Source of the DNA: Allomuricauda sp.
Lineage (GTDB): Bacteria; Bacteroidota; Bacteroidia; Flavobacteriales; Flavobacteriaceae
NCBI GenBank assembly: GCA_017795045.1
Contig: CP051244.1
Coordinates: 2,876,668 to 2,940,667, forward strand
Direction of reading: 5' to 3'
Length of the DNA: 64,000 nucleotides
A program made the position numbers and the translations under genes. Positions 38,997-47,674 of the stretch are shown here, in pieces. Numbering within the stretch: position 1 is the first letter of the stretch; the number at the start of each line of letters is the position of its first letter. The notes below the pieces were generated by a model. The model had not been told where the DNA came from and did no database searches. It saw only the letters and a program-made list of their open reading frames with translations.

Positions 38997-41453
38997 CTAA
39001 ATGTGGTCCACATTGTAGACCAGTCTTACACTTTTATACTTGGAAATAGCATTAAAGGATTTCTCAATTCTTTTAATGCTATTTTTTGTTTGTACCAACG
39101 ATTGTTGCCTTGGAATCTTAATAAGGATGTTTTTTAGATAATCCCTTCTTATACGGGCCACTGGGGGGTACTCGGGGCCCAGAATGTCCTGTCCCAATAC
39201 GTTTCTGAGGGAACCTGCCAACCAACTGGCGGCCTCGTTCAGCTTGTTGAAATCCCTATCCTTTAGAGTGATTTTGACAATGCGCACCAAAGGTGGGTAT
39301 TTAAACTGCTCCCGCTCGTAATACTGCTCCGAGAACATCTTTCCATAATCATTTGTGGTGACCTGCTGCAATATTTGGTGATAAGGGTTATAGGTCTGAA
39401 TAAGTACCTTGCCCCTTTTTTGGGTTCGCCCTGCCCTACCCGCCACTTGTGTGAGCATTTGGAAACTGCGTTCATGCGCCCTGTAATCCGGAAAGTTCAA
39501 CATGGAATCCGCATTCATGATGCCCACCAAACTCACATTTCTAAAGTCCAGCCCTTTGGTGACCATTTGGGTTCCCACCAAAATATCCATCTCTTGGTTT
39601 TCGAACGCTGAAATTATTTTTTCGTAAGCGTATTTGCCTCGGGTGGTATCCAAATCCATTCGACCTACGGCAACATCGGGAAAAAGATGACTCAGCTCTT
39701 CCTGAATCTGCTCCGTACCGAAGCCTTTGTTGTCCAAAGTAGCACTGCCGCATGCCAAACAGGCTTGCTGCAACGCCATATGATAACCACAATAATGGCA
39801 ACGAAGTTGGTTTCTTCGCTGATGATAGGTAAGGCTCACATCACAATTGGGGCATTGTGCCACATGGCCACAGGTGGCACATTCCACCACGGGGGCAAAT
39901 CCTCTACGGTTTTGGAACAAAATTACCTGTTCCCCCTCCTCCAAGGTTTCCGAAATGGCTTTGAGCAGCACTTCTGAAAAATGCCCCTTCATCCGCTTCT
40001 TTCGGGTCGCTTCCTTGATGTCCACCAAACTGATGTCCGGCATGAGCACATTGCCATAGCGATATTGGATGGAAGCATATCCATATTTTCTTTTTTTGGC
40101 ATTGTCCATACTCTCTATACTGGGCGTGGCCGACCCCAACACAATATGGGACCCATGAAGGGAAGCCAACACAACGGCCGCGTCGCGAGCATGGTATCGT
40201 GGAGCGGGATCAAACTGCTTGAAGGAGCTTTCGTGTTCCTCATCCACCACGACCAATCCCAAATTGGAAAAAGGCAAAAACAGCGAAGAACGGGCTCCAA
40301 TGACAATTTGTGCCTTCTCTGCATTCGCCACCACATTGTTCCAGACCTCCACCCGTTCGTGAATACTGTATTTAGAATGGTAAACGGACACTTTGTGTCC
40401 AAAATAATGTCGTAATCTGTTGATCAATTGCGAGGTCAGTGCAATCTCCGGCAACAGATATAAGGCCTGTTTGCCCTCTTCCAAGCATTGCTGGATGAGT
40501 TTTACATACACCTCGGTCTTCCCGGAAGAGGTGACCCCATGCAAAAGAACGGGTTTACCTTCCAAAAAACCAGCCTGAATGGTTTCCAAAGCCTTGGTCT
40601 GATGTTCATTCAGGAGCATATGTTGGGATTCTTCCGATTCACCCTCAAAATGCACCCTATCGGTCTGGATGTGGTATTCCTTTAAAACCTCTTTATCAAT
40701 GAGGGCCTTGATCACGGCCCGCGAACTGCCACTTTCCTTTTCCAAATCGGCTATGGGGATGGGTTTTTTGGTCTTTGCCCCTATTTGAAACAGGGACAAC
40801 ACCACCTGGCTCTGTTTTGGTGCCCGTGTCAGTTCGTTCAACAATTGCTCCAATTGGGCCTCATCCTCATAGGTTTCGGAAAGCTTGACATAACGGACCA
40901 GTTTTGGTTTATACTGTTCGTACAACTCTTCTTTTTGGAGTACCACCCCTTTATGCACCAGTCCATTGATGAGTTTCAGAACATTTTTTTTATCCACAAT
41001 GTCACTCACCTCGGATATTTTCAGCGCGCTCTGGTGCTGTAAGGCCTCATATACCAGAAACTCATCGTCCCCCAGCTGCATTTCATCAATCTGGGCATCT
41101 TTATTGGGCATGACCAAGGTTTCACTTTCCAACAAAAAAGCACTGGGAAGGGCACTTCGCACCACCTCGCCCAAAGTGCACATATAATACTGAGCCATCC
41201 AGTGCCAATGCTTCAATTGAATGGCATTGACCAAAGGTTGTTCATCCAAAATCTGGTAGATTTCCTTGGCCTCATAGGCCATAGGAGCATTGGTATGAAT
41301 TTGATAGGCCAAGGCCGTATATATCTTGGATTTCCCGAAGGGAACGGCCACACGCATCCCTGGCTGTAAATAATCCGCCTCTTCTTGTGTGATCTTATAG
41401 GTGAAAAGTCGTTCCAAAGGAATAGGTAGGACGACATCCAAAAAATACTCCAT
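38997..41453 (-). CDS. priA: Primosomal protein N' (PriA helicase)
   Basis: A 3'-5' helicase that restarts stalled replication forks. The 818-residue protein has the N-terminal DNA-binding domain, Walker A in GVTSSGKTEVYVKL, the DEEH box, and zinc-binding cysteines in CATCGHVAQCPNCD and CHYCGYHMALQQACLACG. The C-terminal helicase motifs include LVGTQMVTKGLDF and QVAGRAGR. It is last in the nadC-yihY-DUF2147-priA run. The stop codon abuts the convergent regulator gene. Confidence 0.97.
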   Translation of the reverse strand: MEYFLDVVLPIPLERLFTYKITQEEADYLQPGMRVAVPFGKSKIYTALAYQIHTNAPMAYEAKEIYQILDEQPLVNAIQLKHWHWMAQYYMCTLGEVVRSALPSAFLLESETLVMPNKDAQIDEMQLGDDEFLVYEALQHQSALKISEVSDIVDKKNVLKLINGLVHKGVVLQKEELYEQYKPKLVRYVKLSETYEDEAQLEQLLNELTRAPKQSQVVLSLFQIGAKTKKPIPIADLEKESGSSRAVIKALIDKEVLKEYHIQTDRVHFEGESEESQHMLLNEHQTKALETIQAGFLEGKPVLLHGVTSSGKTEVYVKLIQQCLEEGKQALYLLPEIALTSQLINRLRHYFGHKVSVYHSKYSIHERVEVWNNVVANAEKAQIVIGARSSLFLPFSNLGLVVVDEEHESSFKQFDPAPRYHARDAAVVLASLHGSHIVLGSATPSIESMDNAKKRKYGYASIQYRYGNVLMPDISLVDIKEATRKKRMKGHFSEVLLKAISETLEEGEQVILFQNRRGFAPVVECATCGHVAQCPNCDVSLTYHQRRNQLRCHYCGYHMALQQACLACGSATLDNKGFGTEQIQEELSHLFPDVAVGRMDLDTTRGKYAYEKIISAFENQEMDILVGTQMVTKGLDFRNVSLVGIMNADSMLNFPDYRAHERSFQMLTQVAGRAGRTQKRGKVLIQTYNPYHQILQQVTTNDYGKMFSEQYYEREQFKYPPLVRIVKITLKDRDFNKLNEAASWLAGSLRNVLGQDILGPEYPPVARIRRDYLKNILIKIPRQQSLVQTKNSIKRIEKSFNAISKYKSVRLVYNVDHI

Positions 41454-41457
41454 ACAC

Positions 41458-41892
41458 TTATTCTTCCTTAACCCGATGCCACGTTTGGGTCCTGTACAAA
41501 AATGCCAAATAGCCCCTGACCATTAGTTTGTCCATATCCTCTGGATGAAGCCACAATTTCCCCCTAAAGGTCATTCCGTGTTCCGGGTCCAACATATCTG
41601 TGCCTTTATACTCATCCTTATCGTTCCTTTTAAGGTTCCGAAAAATCTTCATCCCCAAAACGGGTTGGTTCTTAAACTTTCCCTTGCATTTAGTGCAAAG
41701 CGCATTTTTCTTCCCTTTTTCCAAAATATCGATGATTCTCGCCTGTAGCAGTCCATTTTCGCGATAAATCTCTACTATGGCCTTGGCGTTTCCGCTTCGA
41801 TCATCCATCGTTTTCCATTTTCCAAATACGGATTGGGACCACATGTTCTGGAAAAACAGCACGGTCAAAACAAAAAAACATTTATGGAACAT
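41458..41892 (-). CDS. Exported DUF2147 protein
   Basis: A 144-residue secreted or periplasmic protein. The signal peptide (MFHKCFFVLTVLFFQNMWSQ) precedes the DUF2147 core: VFGKWKTMDDRSGNAKAIVEIY, CTKCKGKFKNQPVLGMKI and a C-terminal KLWLHPEDMDKLMVRGYL. The paired cysteines CTKC are typical. It is an uncharacterised family. The start overlaps the end of yihY; an ATG five codons upstream is an alternative. Confidence 0.88.
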   Translation of the reverse strand: MFHKCFFVLTVLFFQNMWSQSVFGKWKTMDDRSGNAKAIVEIYRENGLLQARIIDILEKGKKNALCTKCKGKFKNQPVLGMKIFRNLKRNDKDEYKGTDMLDPEHGMTFRGKLWLHPEDMDKLMVRGYLAFLYRTQTWHRVKEE

Positions 41893-42862
41893 CTTGATAC
41901 CTTTCATGTCTCTTCTTTAATGAATTCAAGGTGGCATTCAGCTCAAACCCCAACAATAAGATATTGGAATTCAACCAAATGAACACCATCAAAATCAACA
42001 ATCCTCCCAGTGCCCCATAAAGTTCGTTATATCGGGCAAACTTTTCCACATAGATTCCAAAAAGATAGGAAGTGAGCACAAACAGCAGGGTGGTCATCAA
42101 GGCACCCGCTGAAAAGAACCTGGCTTTACGCCCTTCTGCCGTCCCAAAATAGTAGAGGATGGAGGTAGTCAGATAGGACAGTACCATGAAAAACAGGATT
42201 TTGGCCAGTTGGATTCCCACCGTATCCCCTTTCTCAATATCGGTCCCAAAGGTCTTCCCAAAGTATTCACTGGTGTATTCCACAATATAGAACTCAAAAT
42301 ACACGAAGGCCACGGCACCCACAATCAACAAAATGGACAATAACAGCCCAACCATGAGGGCATAGATATACTGCCTGAAAAAATTCCGGGTGAGTTCTAC
42401 ATGATAGGAGTTTTCAAAACCTCCAAAAATGGCATTGACCCCATTGGCCACCAAAAAAATGGACAACAGAAAGGCCGATGACAACAAACCTCCTTGTTTT
42501 TGGTCCTTGATCTGTTGGTAGATGTCCCCAAAATAATCTCCTGTGGCCGATGGCAGGAAAGATTCCAGGAAAAGGAGGAACTGGGCATCAAAATTTTCAT
42601 TTCCCACTCGCACATACGGAATGACAAAAGGAATGAGCGTCACCATAAAAATGAGCAAGGGGAACAAGGCCATAAATACGCTGAACGCAATGGAACTAGC
42701 ACGCGTGGACACGGCACCTTTCACGATACCTACCACGTACATTTCCATCAGATCATAGAAAGAGAGCCCTTCAAAAGCCTTGAGCTTTATGTTTTTCAAT
42801 AACCGCACCAGCCAATTGACCACGGGTATCTTTTCCAACTGCTCTTCTATGGCTACCGACAT
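41882..42862 (-). CDS. YihY/virulence factor BrkB-family membrane protein
   Basis: A 326-residue inner-membrane protein with about six hydrophobic helices. Family features are RASSIAFSVFMALFPLLIFM (about 57-76) and WLNSNILLLGFELNATL near the C-terminus. The family was once called ribonuclease BN; that name is not supported. Transport or envelope function is possible. It abuts nadC and overlaps the DUF2147 start. Confidence 0.9.
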   Translation of the reverse strand: MSVAIEEQLEKIPVVNWLVRLLKNIKLKAFEGLSFYDLMEMYVVGIVKGAVSTRASSIAFSVFMALFPLLIFMVTLIPFVIPYVRVGNENFDAQFLLFLESFLPSATGDYFGDIYQQIKDQKQGGLLSSAFLLSIFLVANGVNAIFGGFENSYHVELTRNFFRQYIYALMVGLLLSILLIVGAVAFVYFEFYIVEYTSEYFGKTFGTDIEKGDTVGIQLAKILFFMVLSYLTTSILYYFGTAEGRKARFFSAGALMTTLLFVLTSYLFGIYVEKFARYNELYGALGGLLILMVFIWLNSNILLLGFELNATLNSLKKRHERYQDVP

Positions 42863-43720
42863 CTAAACCGCTTTTAAACTAAGGTCCATGTTGTATACGG
42901 AATGTGTCAATGCTCCGGAGGAGATATAATCCACACCGCACTCGGCATATTTCCGAATGGTATCTTCCGTGATTCCACCTGAAGATTCCGTAAGACACTG
43001 CTCACCAATGCGCTGTACAGCCTTTCGGGTATCTTGGTAATTAAAATTATCCAGTAAAATCCTGTAGACGCCTTTGGATTGCAATATTTCTTCGACTTCA
43101 TCCAAATTCCTTGCCTCCACAATGATCTTTAAATCCTTATTTTGGTCCTTTAAATACTGTTGGGTTTTTTGGATGGCTTTGGTAATGCCACCTGCAAAGT
43201 CGATATGGTTGTCCTTGAGCATGATCATATCGTAGAGGGCAAATCTATGGTTCTCCCCTCCCCCAATCTTTACCGCCCATTTTTCCAAAGCCCTGATTCC
43301 AGGAGTGGTCTTTCGGGTGTCCAAAATCTTGGCGCCCGTACCTTCCAAAAGCGACACATAGTATTGGGTCTTTGTGGCAATGGCGCTCATCCGTTGCATG
43401 GCATTGAGCACCAACCGTTCTGCCTTTAGAATGCTTTGGGAACTTCCCTCCACGTAAAAGGCAATATCCCCATGCTTGACCAAGGTACCGTCGGGCAGTA
43501 AAACCTCGACCTTAAGTTGCGGGTCCACATATTCAAAAACTTGTTGGGCAAAGGCCACACCGGCCAGTACACCCTCGTCCTTCACCAAGAGCTTTGCCTT
43601 ACCCGTAGCAGTTGCCGGAATACAGGCCAAGGAGCTATGGTCGCCATCGCCAACATCTTCACGAATGGCATTGGCTATGATCAAACTGAGTTCTTTCTGA
43701 AATTGTTCTTCGGATATCAT
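42863..43720 (-). CDS. nadC: Nicotinate-nucleotide pyrophosphorylase (carboxylating)
   Basis: The last step of quinolinate-based NAD synthesis: quinolinate plus PRPP gives nicotinate mononucleotide. The 285-residue protein has EDVGDGDHSSLACIP near the start, RLVLNAMQRMSAIAT, ILDTRKTTPGIRALEKWAV, GGGENHRFALYDMIMLKDNH and the VEARNLDEV strand. It is the first gene of a four-gene run. Another Met two codons upstream is possible. Confidence 0.97.
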   Translation of the reverse strand: MISEEQFQKELSLIIANAIREDVGDGDHSSLACIPATATGKAKLLVKDEGVLAGVAFAQQVFEYVDPQLKVEVLLPDGTLVKHGDIAFYVEGSSQSILKAERLVLNAMQRMSAIATKTQYYVSLLEGTGAKILDTRKTTPGIRALEKWAVKIGGGENHRFALYDMIMLKDNHIDFAGGITKAIQKTQQYLKDQNKDLKIIVEARNLDEVEEILQSKGVYRILLDNFNYQDTRKAVQRIGEQCLTESSGGITEDTIRKYAECGVDYISSGALTHSVYNMDLSLKAV

Positions 43721-43814
43721 CCACAAGGGGTTTTAACGAAAATAGTAAAAACATTCCTCCTTACCCATGCCCAATACATGGTTCTTGTTTCAATACAAAG
43801 GATTATTTTTGGGA

Positions 43815-44288
43815 ATGCAGATTACCTTGATCGCCATAGGCAAAACCGACAATACTGATCTAGAACGACTTATCGCCATTTACGAAAAGCGGCTGCAACA
43901 TTACATCAAGTTTCAGTTACAGGTTATTCCCGATATCAAAAACAGTAAAAATCTTTCCGAAGCCCAACAAAAGGAAAAGGAAGGGGAACAAATCTTGGGA
44001 CAGATTCAAAATTCAGATGTACTAATCTTACTTGATGAAAAAGGAAAACAGTATACCTCGGTCGAGTTTTCCCAATTCCTCCAAAAGAAAATGAACAGTG
44101 GTATAAAGAATTTGATGCTGGTCATTGGCGGACCCTACGGCTTCAGTGATGCTGTCTATCAAAGAAGCAATGGAAAAATAAGCCTGTCCAAAATGACCTT
44201 TTCCCACCAAATGGTGCGTTTGTTCTTTGTAGAGCAGTTGTACCGAGGGTTCTCTATTCTACGGAACGAGCCTTATCACCATCAATGA
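43815..44288 (+). CDS. rlmH: 23S rRNA (pseudouridine-1915-N3)-methyltransferase
   Basis: It methylates a pseudouridine in helix 69 of 23S rRNA. The 157-residue SPOUT protein has MQITLIAIGKTD at the start, LLDEKGKQYTSVEFSQFL, VIGGPYGFSDAVYQRSN and the C-terminal TFSHQMVRLFFVEQLYRGFSI. The start was moved in to the conserved MQITLIAIGK. It is divergent from nadC. Confidence 0.96.
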   Translation: MQITLIAIGKTDNTDLERLIAIYEKRLQHYIKFQLQVIPDIKNSKNLSEAQQKEKEGEQILGQIQNSDVLILLDEKGKQYTSVEFSQFLQKKMNSGIKNLMLVIGGPYGFSDAVYQRSNGKISLSKMTFSHQMVRLFFVEQLYRGFSILRNEPYHHQ

Positions 44289-44390
44289 TTAAATCTTAGA
44301 CCGCTTCGCTTAAAGATTCAAGAGAAAAGACCGTCTATTAGTTCTTGAGTCTTGGCTCTAGGTTATTTAGTCTTGATACTTGAGTTTTGC
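44289..44390. other. Gap between convergent rlmH and serBA
   Basis: Short degenerate CTTGAG / CTTGATAC strings (minus-strand CAAG motifs) recall the CAAGTN hexamer tracts. No perfect terminator is seen. Confidence 0.4.
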
Positions 44391-46283
44391 CTAGTAAAGT
44401 ACCCTGAACTTAATGGTATTTTCTATACCCTTAAGCTCCTTGATCACATCTTTGTTGTATTCCTTGTCCAAATCAGAGATCACATACCCCACTTCAGAAT
44501 CCGTGGAAAGGTACTGACCCGTGATGTTCAACCCGTATTTAGCCAACACCTCATTGATTTTGGCCATGATCCCCGGAACATTCCTATGGATATGCAAAAA
44601 GCGGTGAGCCTTGTTCTGCTTAGGCAGACGGATGTTAGGGAAATTCACCGCATCCACCGTGTTCCCTGAGTTGATGTAATCCATGATCTTGTTTGGCACA
44701 AAGTCAGCAATGTCGCGTTGGGCTTCTTCCGTACTTCCACCAATATGTGGTGTTAAAATCACATTGGAAAGTCCTTGCAATGGTGTTTCAAACGAACCGT
44801 TGCTTCGTGGTTCGGAAGGGTACACATCCACAGCCGCTCCACCCAACTTTCCACTTTTAATGGCTGCGGCCAAAGCATCGATATCCACCACAAATCCACG
44901 GGAAAGGTTAATAAGCTTGGCACCATCTTTCATTTGGTTGATTTCTCGCTCACCAATGAAATTTTTGTTCGCTTTGTTATCATCAACATGTAGCGTTACC
45001 ACATCAGAAACGGACAAAAGGTCTTCCAAGGTGCTACATTTAGTGGCATTACCAATGGCCAACTGGTCGTTGACATCGTAATAATATACTTTCATCCCCA
45101 TGGCCTCTGCCAAAACGGACATTTGCTTTCCTATGTTTCCGTAACCTACAATACCCAAGTTTTTACCTCTCACTTCTTGAGAACCAGCTGCGGTTTTGTT
45201 CCACTCACCGTTATGGATTTCCGTACTGCGCGGAAAAATGCTTCGCATCAACATAATGGTCTGCCCAATGGCCAGCTCCACTACGGAACGGGTATTGCTG
45301 TACGGTGCATTGAACACCACAACACCTTTTTTCTTGCTGTATTCCAAATCGATTTGGGTGGTACCAATACAGAAGGCACCCACTACCAAAAGTTTGTTTG
45401 CGGCATCCAAAACCTTTTGGGTCACTTGGGTCTTGGAACGTATTCCCAACACATGCACCCCTTTGATTCGCTCTATGAGCTCTTCCTCAGGAAGACTGTG
45501 CTTGACCAATTCAACGGAAAATCCTTCTTCCGATAGGTTTTTAAAAGCATCGGGGTGGACATTTTCAAGCAATAATATCTTGATTCGGTTCTTGGGATAG
45601 GATAAATTACGTGGCAAATCGTTCACAAATAAAAATTCATCTAGGTTAGGTGCTACGTGGTCCGCATTGTTCGTTGCTTTCTCACGGTGCACATTCTCTG
45701 TATAGGCGAAAAACTTATGGGCAATACCGGCCTCGCGCATCACATAGTCGCTATAGCCGTCACCAATTACCTGGACCTCACCGGCCAAATCCAAGTTCTT
45801 CAAACACTCAATTTTCCCATTATGGGAAGCGAGAACATTGGCTTCGTCGAATCCAATGATGTTTCCTTCTTCATCAAATTTAAAGGTATTGGCATAAACC
45901 CGATCGGATGGAATGTTGTATTCTTCCACTATGGGGTCGATAAATTCCTTGAATCCACAGGAAATTACATAAATATCATCCGAAAACTCTTTAAAAAAGT
46001 CTTTATTGGATGTTATGGATTTGGAAATTTTGTGTCGCAATTCACCCACCAAATGCTCCAAATCGTTCTTGTGTGCATTCAATAGACGTATTCTTTTTTC
46101 AAGGGACTCCGTAAATGAAATATCCCCATCGATTCCCAAATTGGTAATCCTCTGGATCTCCTTTACAATTTCTTCCTTGTTGGATTTGCCTTGAAGGGTA
46201 ATTTCCGCCAAAACATCCAATGCCTCTACCCGGGTAAGGGTGCTATCAAAATCGAAAACGTATTTGCGTCCCTCTTCTACCAT
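44391..46283 (-). CDS. SerB-SerA fusion: phosphoserine phosphatase plus D-3-phosphoglycerate dehydrogenase
   Basis: A 630-residue fusion of the first and last enzymes of serine synthesis. Residues 1-220 form a HAD phosphoserine phosphatase: DFDST (11-15), a SCGF segment and GDGYSD (174-179). From about 233 a complete phosphoglycerate dehydrogenase follows: GYGNIG NAD loop (380-385), NLSRGFVVD, HIGGSTEEAQ, and a C-terminal ACT-like domain (about 555-630) that could sense serine. No frameshift separates them. SerC is not in the window. Many Bacteroidota carry a long SerA of this type, often named only for its dehydrogenase half. Confidence 0.9.
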   Translation of the reverse strand: MVEEGRKYVFDFDSTLTRVEALDVLAEITLQGKSNKEEIVKEIQRITNLGIDGDISFTESLEKRIRLLNAHKNDLEHLVGELRHKISKSITSNKDFFKEFSDDIYVISCGFKEFIDPIVEEYNIPSDRVYANTFKFDEEGNIIGFDEANVLASHNGKIECLKNLDLAGEVQVIGDGYSDYVMREAGIAHKFFAYTENVHREKATNNADHVAPNLDEFLFVNDLPRNLSYPKNRIKILLLENVHPDAFKNLSEEGFSVELVKHSLPEEELIERIKGVHVLGIRSKTQVTQKVLDAANKLLVVGAFCIGTTQIDLEYSKKKGVVVFNAPYSNTRSVVELAIGQTIMLMRSIFPRSTEIHNGEWNKTAAGSQEVRGKNLGIVGYGNIGKQMSVLAEAMGMKVYYYDVNDQLAIGNATKCSTLEDLLSVSDVVTLHVDDNKANKNFIGEREINQMKDGAKLINLSRGFVVDIDALAAAIKSGKLGGAAVDVYPSEPRSNGSFETPLQGLSNVILTPHIGGSTEEAQRDIADFVPNKIMDYINSGNTVDAVNFPNIRLPKQNKAHRFLHIHRNVPGIMAKINEVLAKYGLNITGQYLSTDSEVGYVISDLDKEYNKDVIKELKGIENTIKFRVLY

Positions 46284-46438
46284 GATGTTCTCAAAAAATT
46301 AAGGCGTAAAATTAAGCATTAATTCCATCAACCAAATTGGAAGCCTACCAAAACCTTACAGAATTGCGGATAAATCAAAAAACGCTTTTAAAATGTTTGA
46401 AATGGCACCCGAAATCCACTTTTTTGTAATGATTGCGT

Positions 46439-46891
46439 TCAAAACCAACGCCGGGTGATCTTGGAATACATCCGATATTCCTTTCCAAATACCTCCTCCA
46501 ATGCCTTTTCTTCATTTTGAATCTGAAAATGGTTCATATACGATACAAATCCGGCAGCCAAAAGGGTGTTGAACGCGTTGCCCAACCAAAGGCCAAAGGC
46601 CAGTAAAAAAAGAAGCATTCCTAAATACATAGGGTTACGGGTGTACACGTAAATACCGTTGGTCACCAATTTTTCGGCCTTTTTGGGACTCAAGGGATCC
46701 ACCGTGGTCTTGGAGGCCAAAAACTGCCCCACTGCAATAAGTATCACCAAAATACCCAATGCACAGAGTATCATTGAAAGTGTTTTGCGTCCAAAAAAGT
46801 TAAACTCCCCAAAGGGCAAAAACCTATCCAAAACATACATCAGACCGCTAAAAACAAGTAGCACCAAAGCTGGGGGAATCCGTAGTCCCAT
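46439..46891 (-). CDS. Isoprenylcysteine carboxylmethyltransferase/PEMT-family membrane protein
   Basis: A 150-residue protein with four hydrophobic helices and the family signature NGIYVYTRNPMYLGMLLF (about 81-98), with the C-terminal EEKALEEVFGKEYRMY. It is a SAM-dependent methyltransferase fold in the membrane. Substrates of bacterial members are largely unknown (lipids or small thiols); prenylcysteine is not expected here. It is divergent from rdgB. Confidence 0.88.
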   Translation of the reverse strand: MGLRIPPALVLLVFSGLMYVLDRFLPFGEFNFFGRKTLSMILCALGILVILIAVGQFLASKTTVDPLSPKKAEKLVTNGIYVYTRNPMYLGMLLFLLAFGLWLGNAFNTLLAAGFVSYMNHFQIQNEEKALEEVFGKEYRMYSKITRRWF

Positions 46892-46918
46892 ATTCCAAAA
46901 GTTATGCTTCGAAATTAC

Positions 46919-46926
46919 TACTTTTG
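46919..46926 (+). promoter_or_regulatory. -7 element TACTTTTG before rdgB
   Basis: An exact TAnnTTTG match 25 bases before the GTG start. Confidence 0.5.
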
Positions 46927-46950
46927 GGCCTTATTTGAATCTTTTCCAGC

Positions 46951-47529
46951 GTGAGACTTGTCTTTGCCACCCATAACGACCATAAACTACGTGAAGTACA
47001 ACAATTACTTCCCAACTCCATTGAACTGCTCTCCCTAAAAGATATCGGCTGTTTTGATGAAATCCCTGAAACTGGGGAGACTTTGGAGGAAAATGCCAAA
47101 ATCAAGGCCGATTTTGTCACCCAAACCTATGGTTTCGACTGTTTTTCAGACGATACCGGACTTTTGGTGGATGCATTAAACGGCCGACCCGGGGTCCATT
47201 CTGCCCGTTATGCCGGGGAGCAAAAAAATGCCCGGGACAATATGGACAAATTACTTTCAGAAATGAAAGGGGAAGAGAATAGGAATGCGCATTTCAAAAC
47301 TGCCATCCACTTGAATACAGGAGGTGAAAGCCTTGTTTTTGAAGGCATTGTTGAAGGTGTCATCACCGAAAAAGAGACCGGAACGGGTGGTTTTGGATAC
47401 GACCCCATCTTTATCCCTGCCGGCTATGACAAAACCTTTGGGGAACTGTCTGCGGAGACCAAAAATGCTATCAGCCACAGAGGAAGGGCCATCCAGAAAC
47501 TGGTGGACTTTTTAAAAAAGAAGGCGTAA
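46951..47529 (+). CDS. rdgB: Non-canonical purine NTP pyrophosphatase (dITP/XTP)
   Basis: It removes dITP, ITP and XTP from the nucleotide pool. The 192-residue protein has the N-terminal VFATHNDHKLREV, SDDTGLLVDALNGRPGVHSARYAG and the C-terminal SHRGRAIQKL. The start is GTG at 46951, the only codon that keeps the whole N-terminal motif. A -7 element lies just upstream. Confidence 0.96.
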   Translation: MRLVFATHNDHKLREVQQLLPNSIELLSLKDIGCFDEIPETGETLEENAKIKADFVTQTYGFDCFSDDTGLLVDALNGRPGVHSARYAGEQKNARDNMDKLLSEMKGEENRNAHFKTAIHLNTGGESLVFEGIVEGVITEKETGTGGFGYDPIFIPAGYDKTFGELSAETKNAISHRGRAIQKLVDFLKKKA

Positions 47530-47554
47530 TAGCTTCCACGGAATATATTTAGCG

Positions 47555-47562
47555 TACATTTG
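47555..47562 (+). promoter_or_regulatory. -7 element TACATTTG and long leader before the DEAD-box gene
   Basis: An exact TAnnTTTG match 113 bases before the ATG. It implies a leader of about 105 bases, unusually long here and GC-richer than the surroundings. Confidence 0.5.
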
Positions 47563-47674
47563 CCGCTTTATTAACGCCGCCGGTATGGGCAAGGTGTTGC
47601 GATGGGCTTGAAAGGGTTATACGAAAATCGCTCTATGCAACACAACATATTTGCGATTTAAGGTATACACCGCT

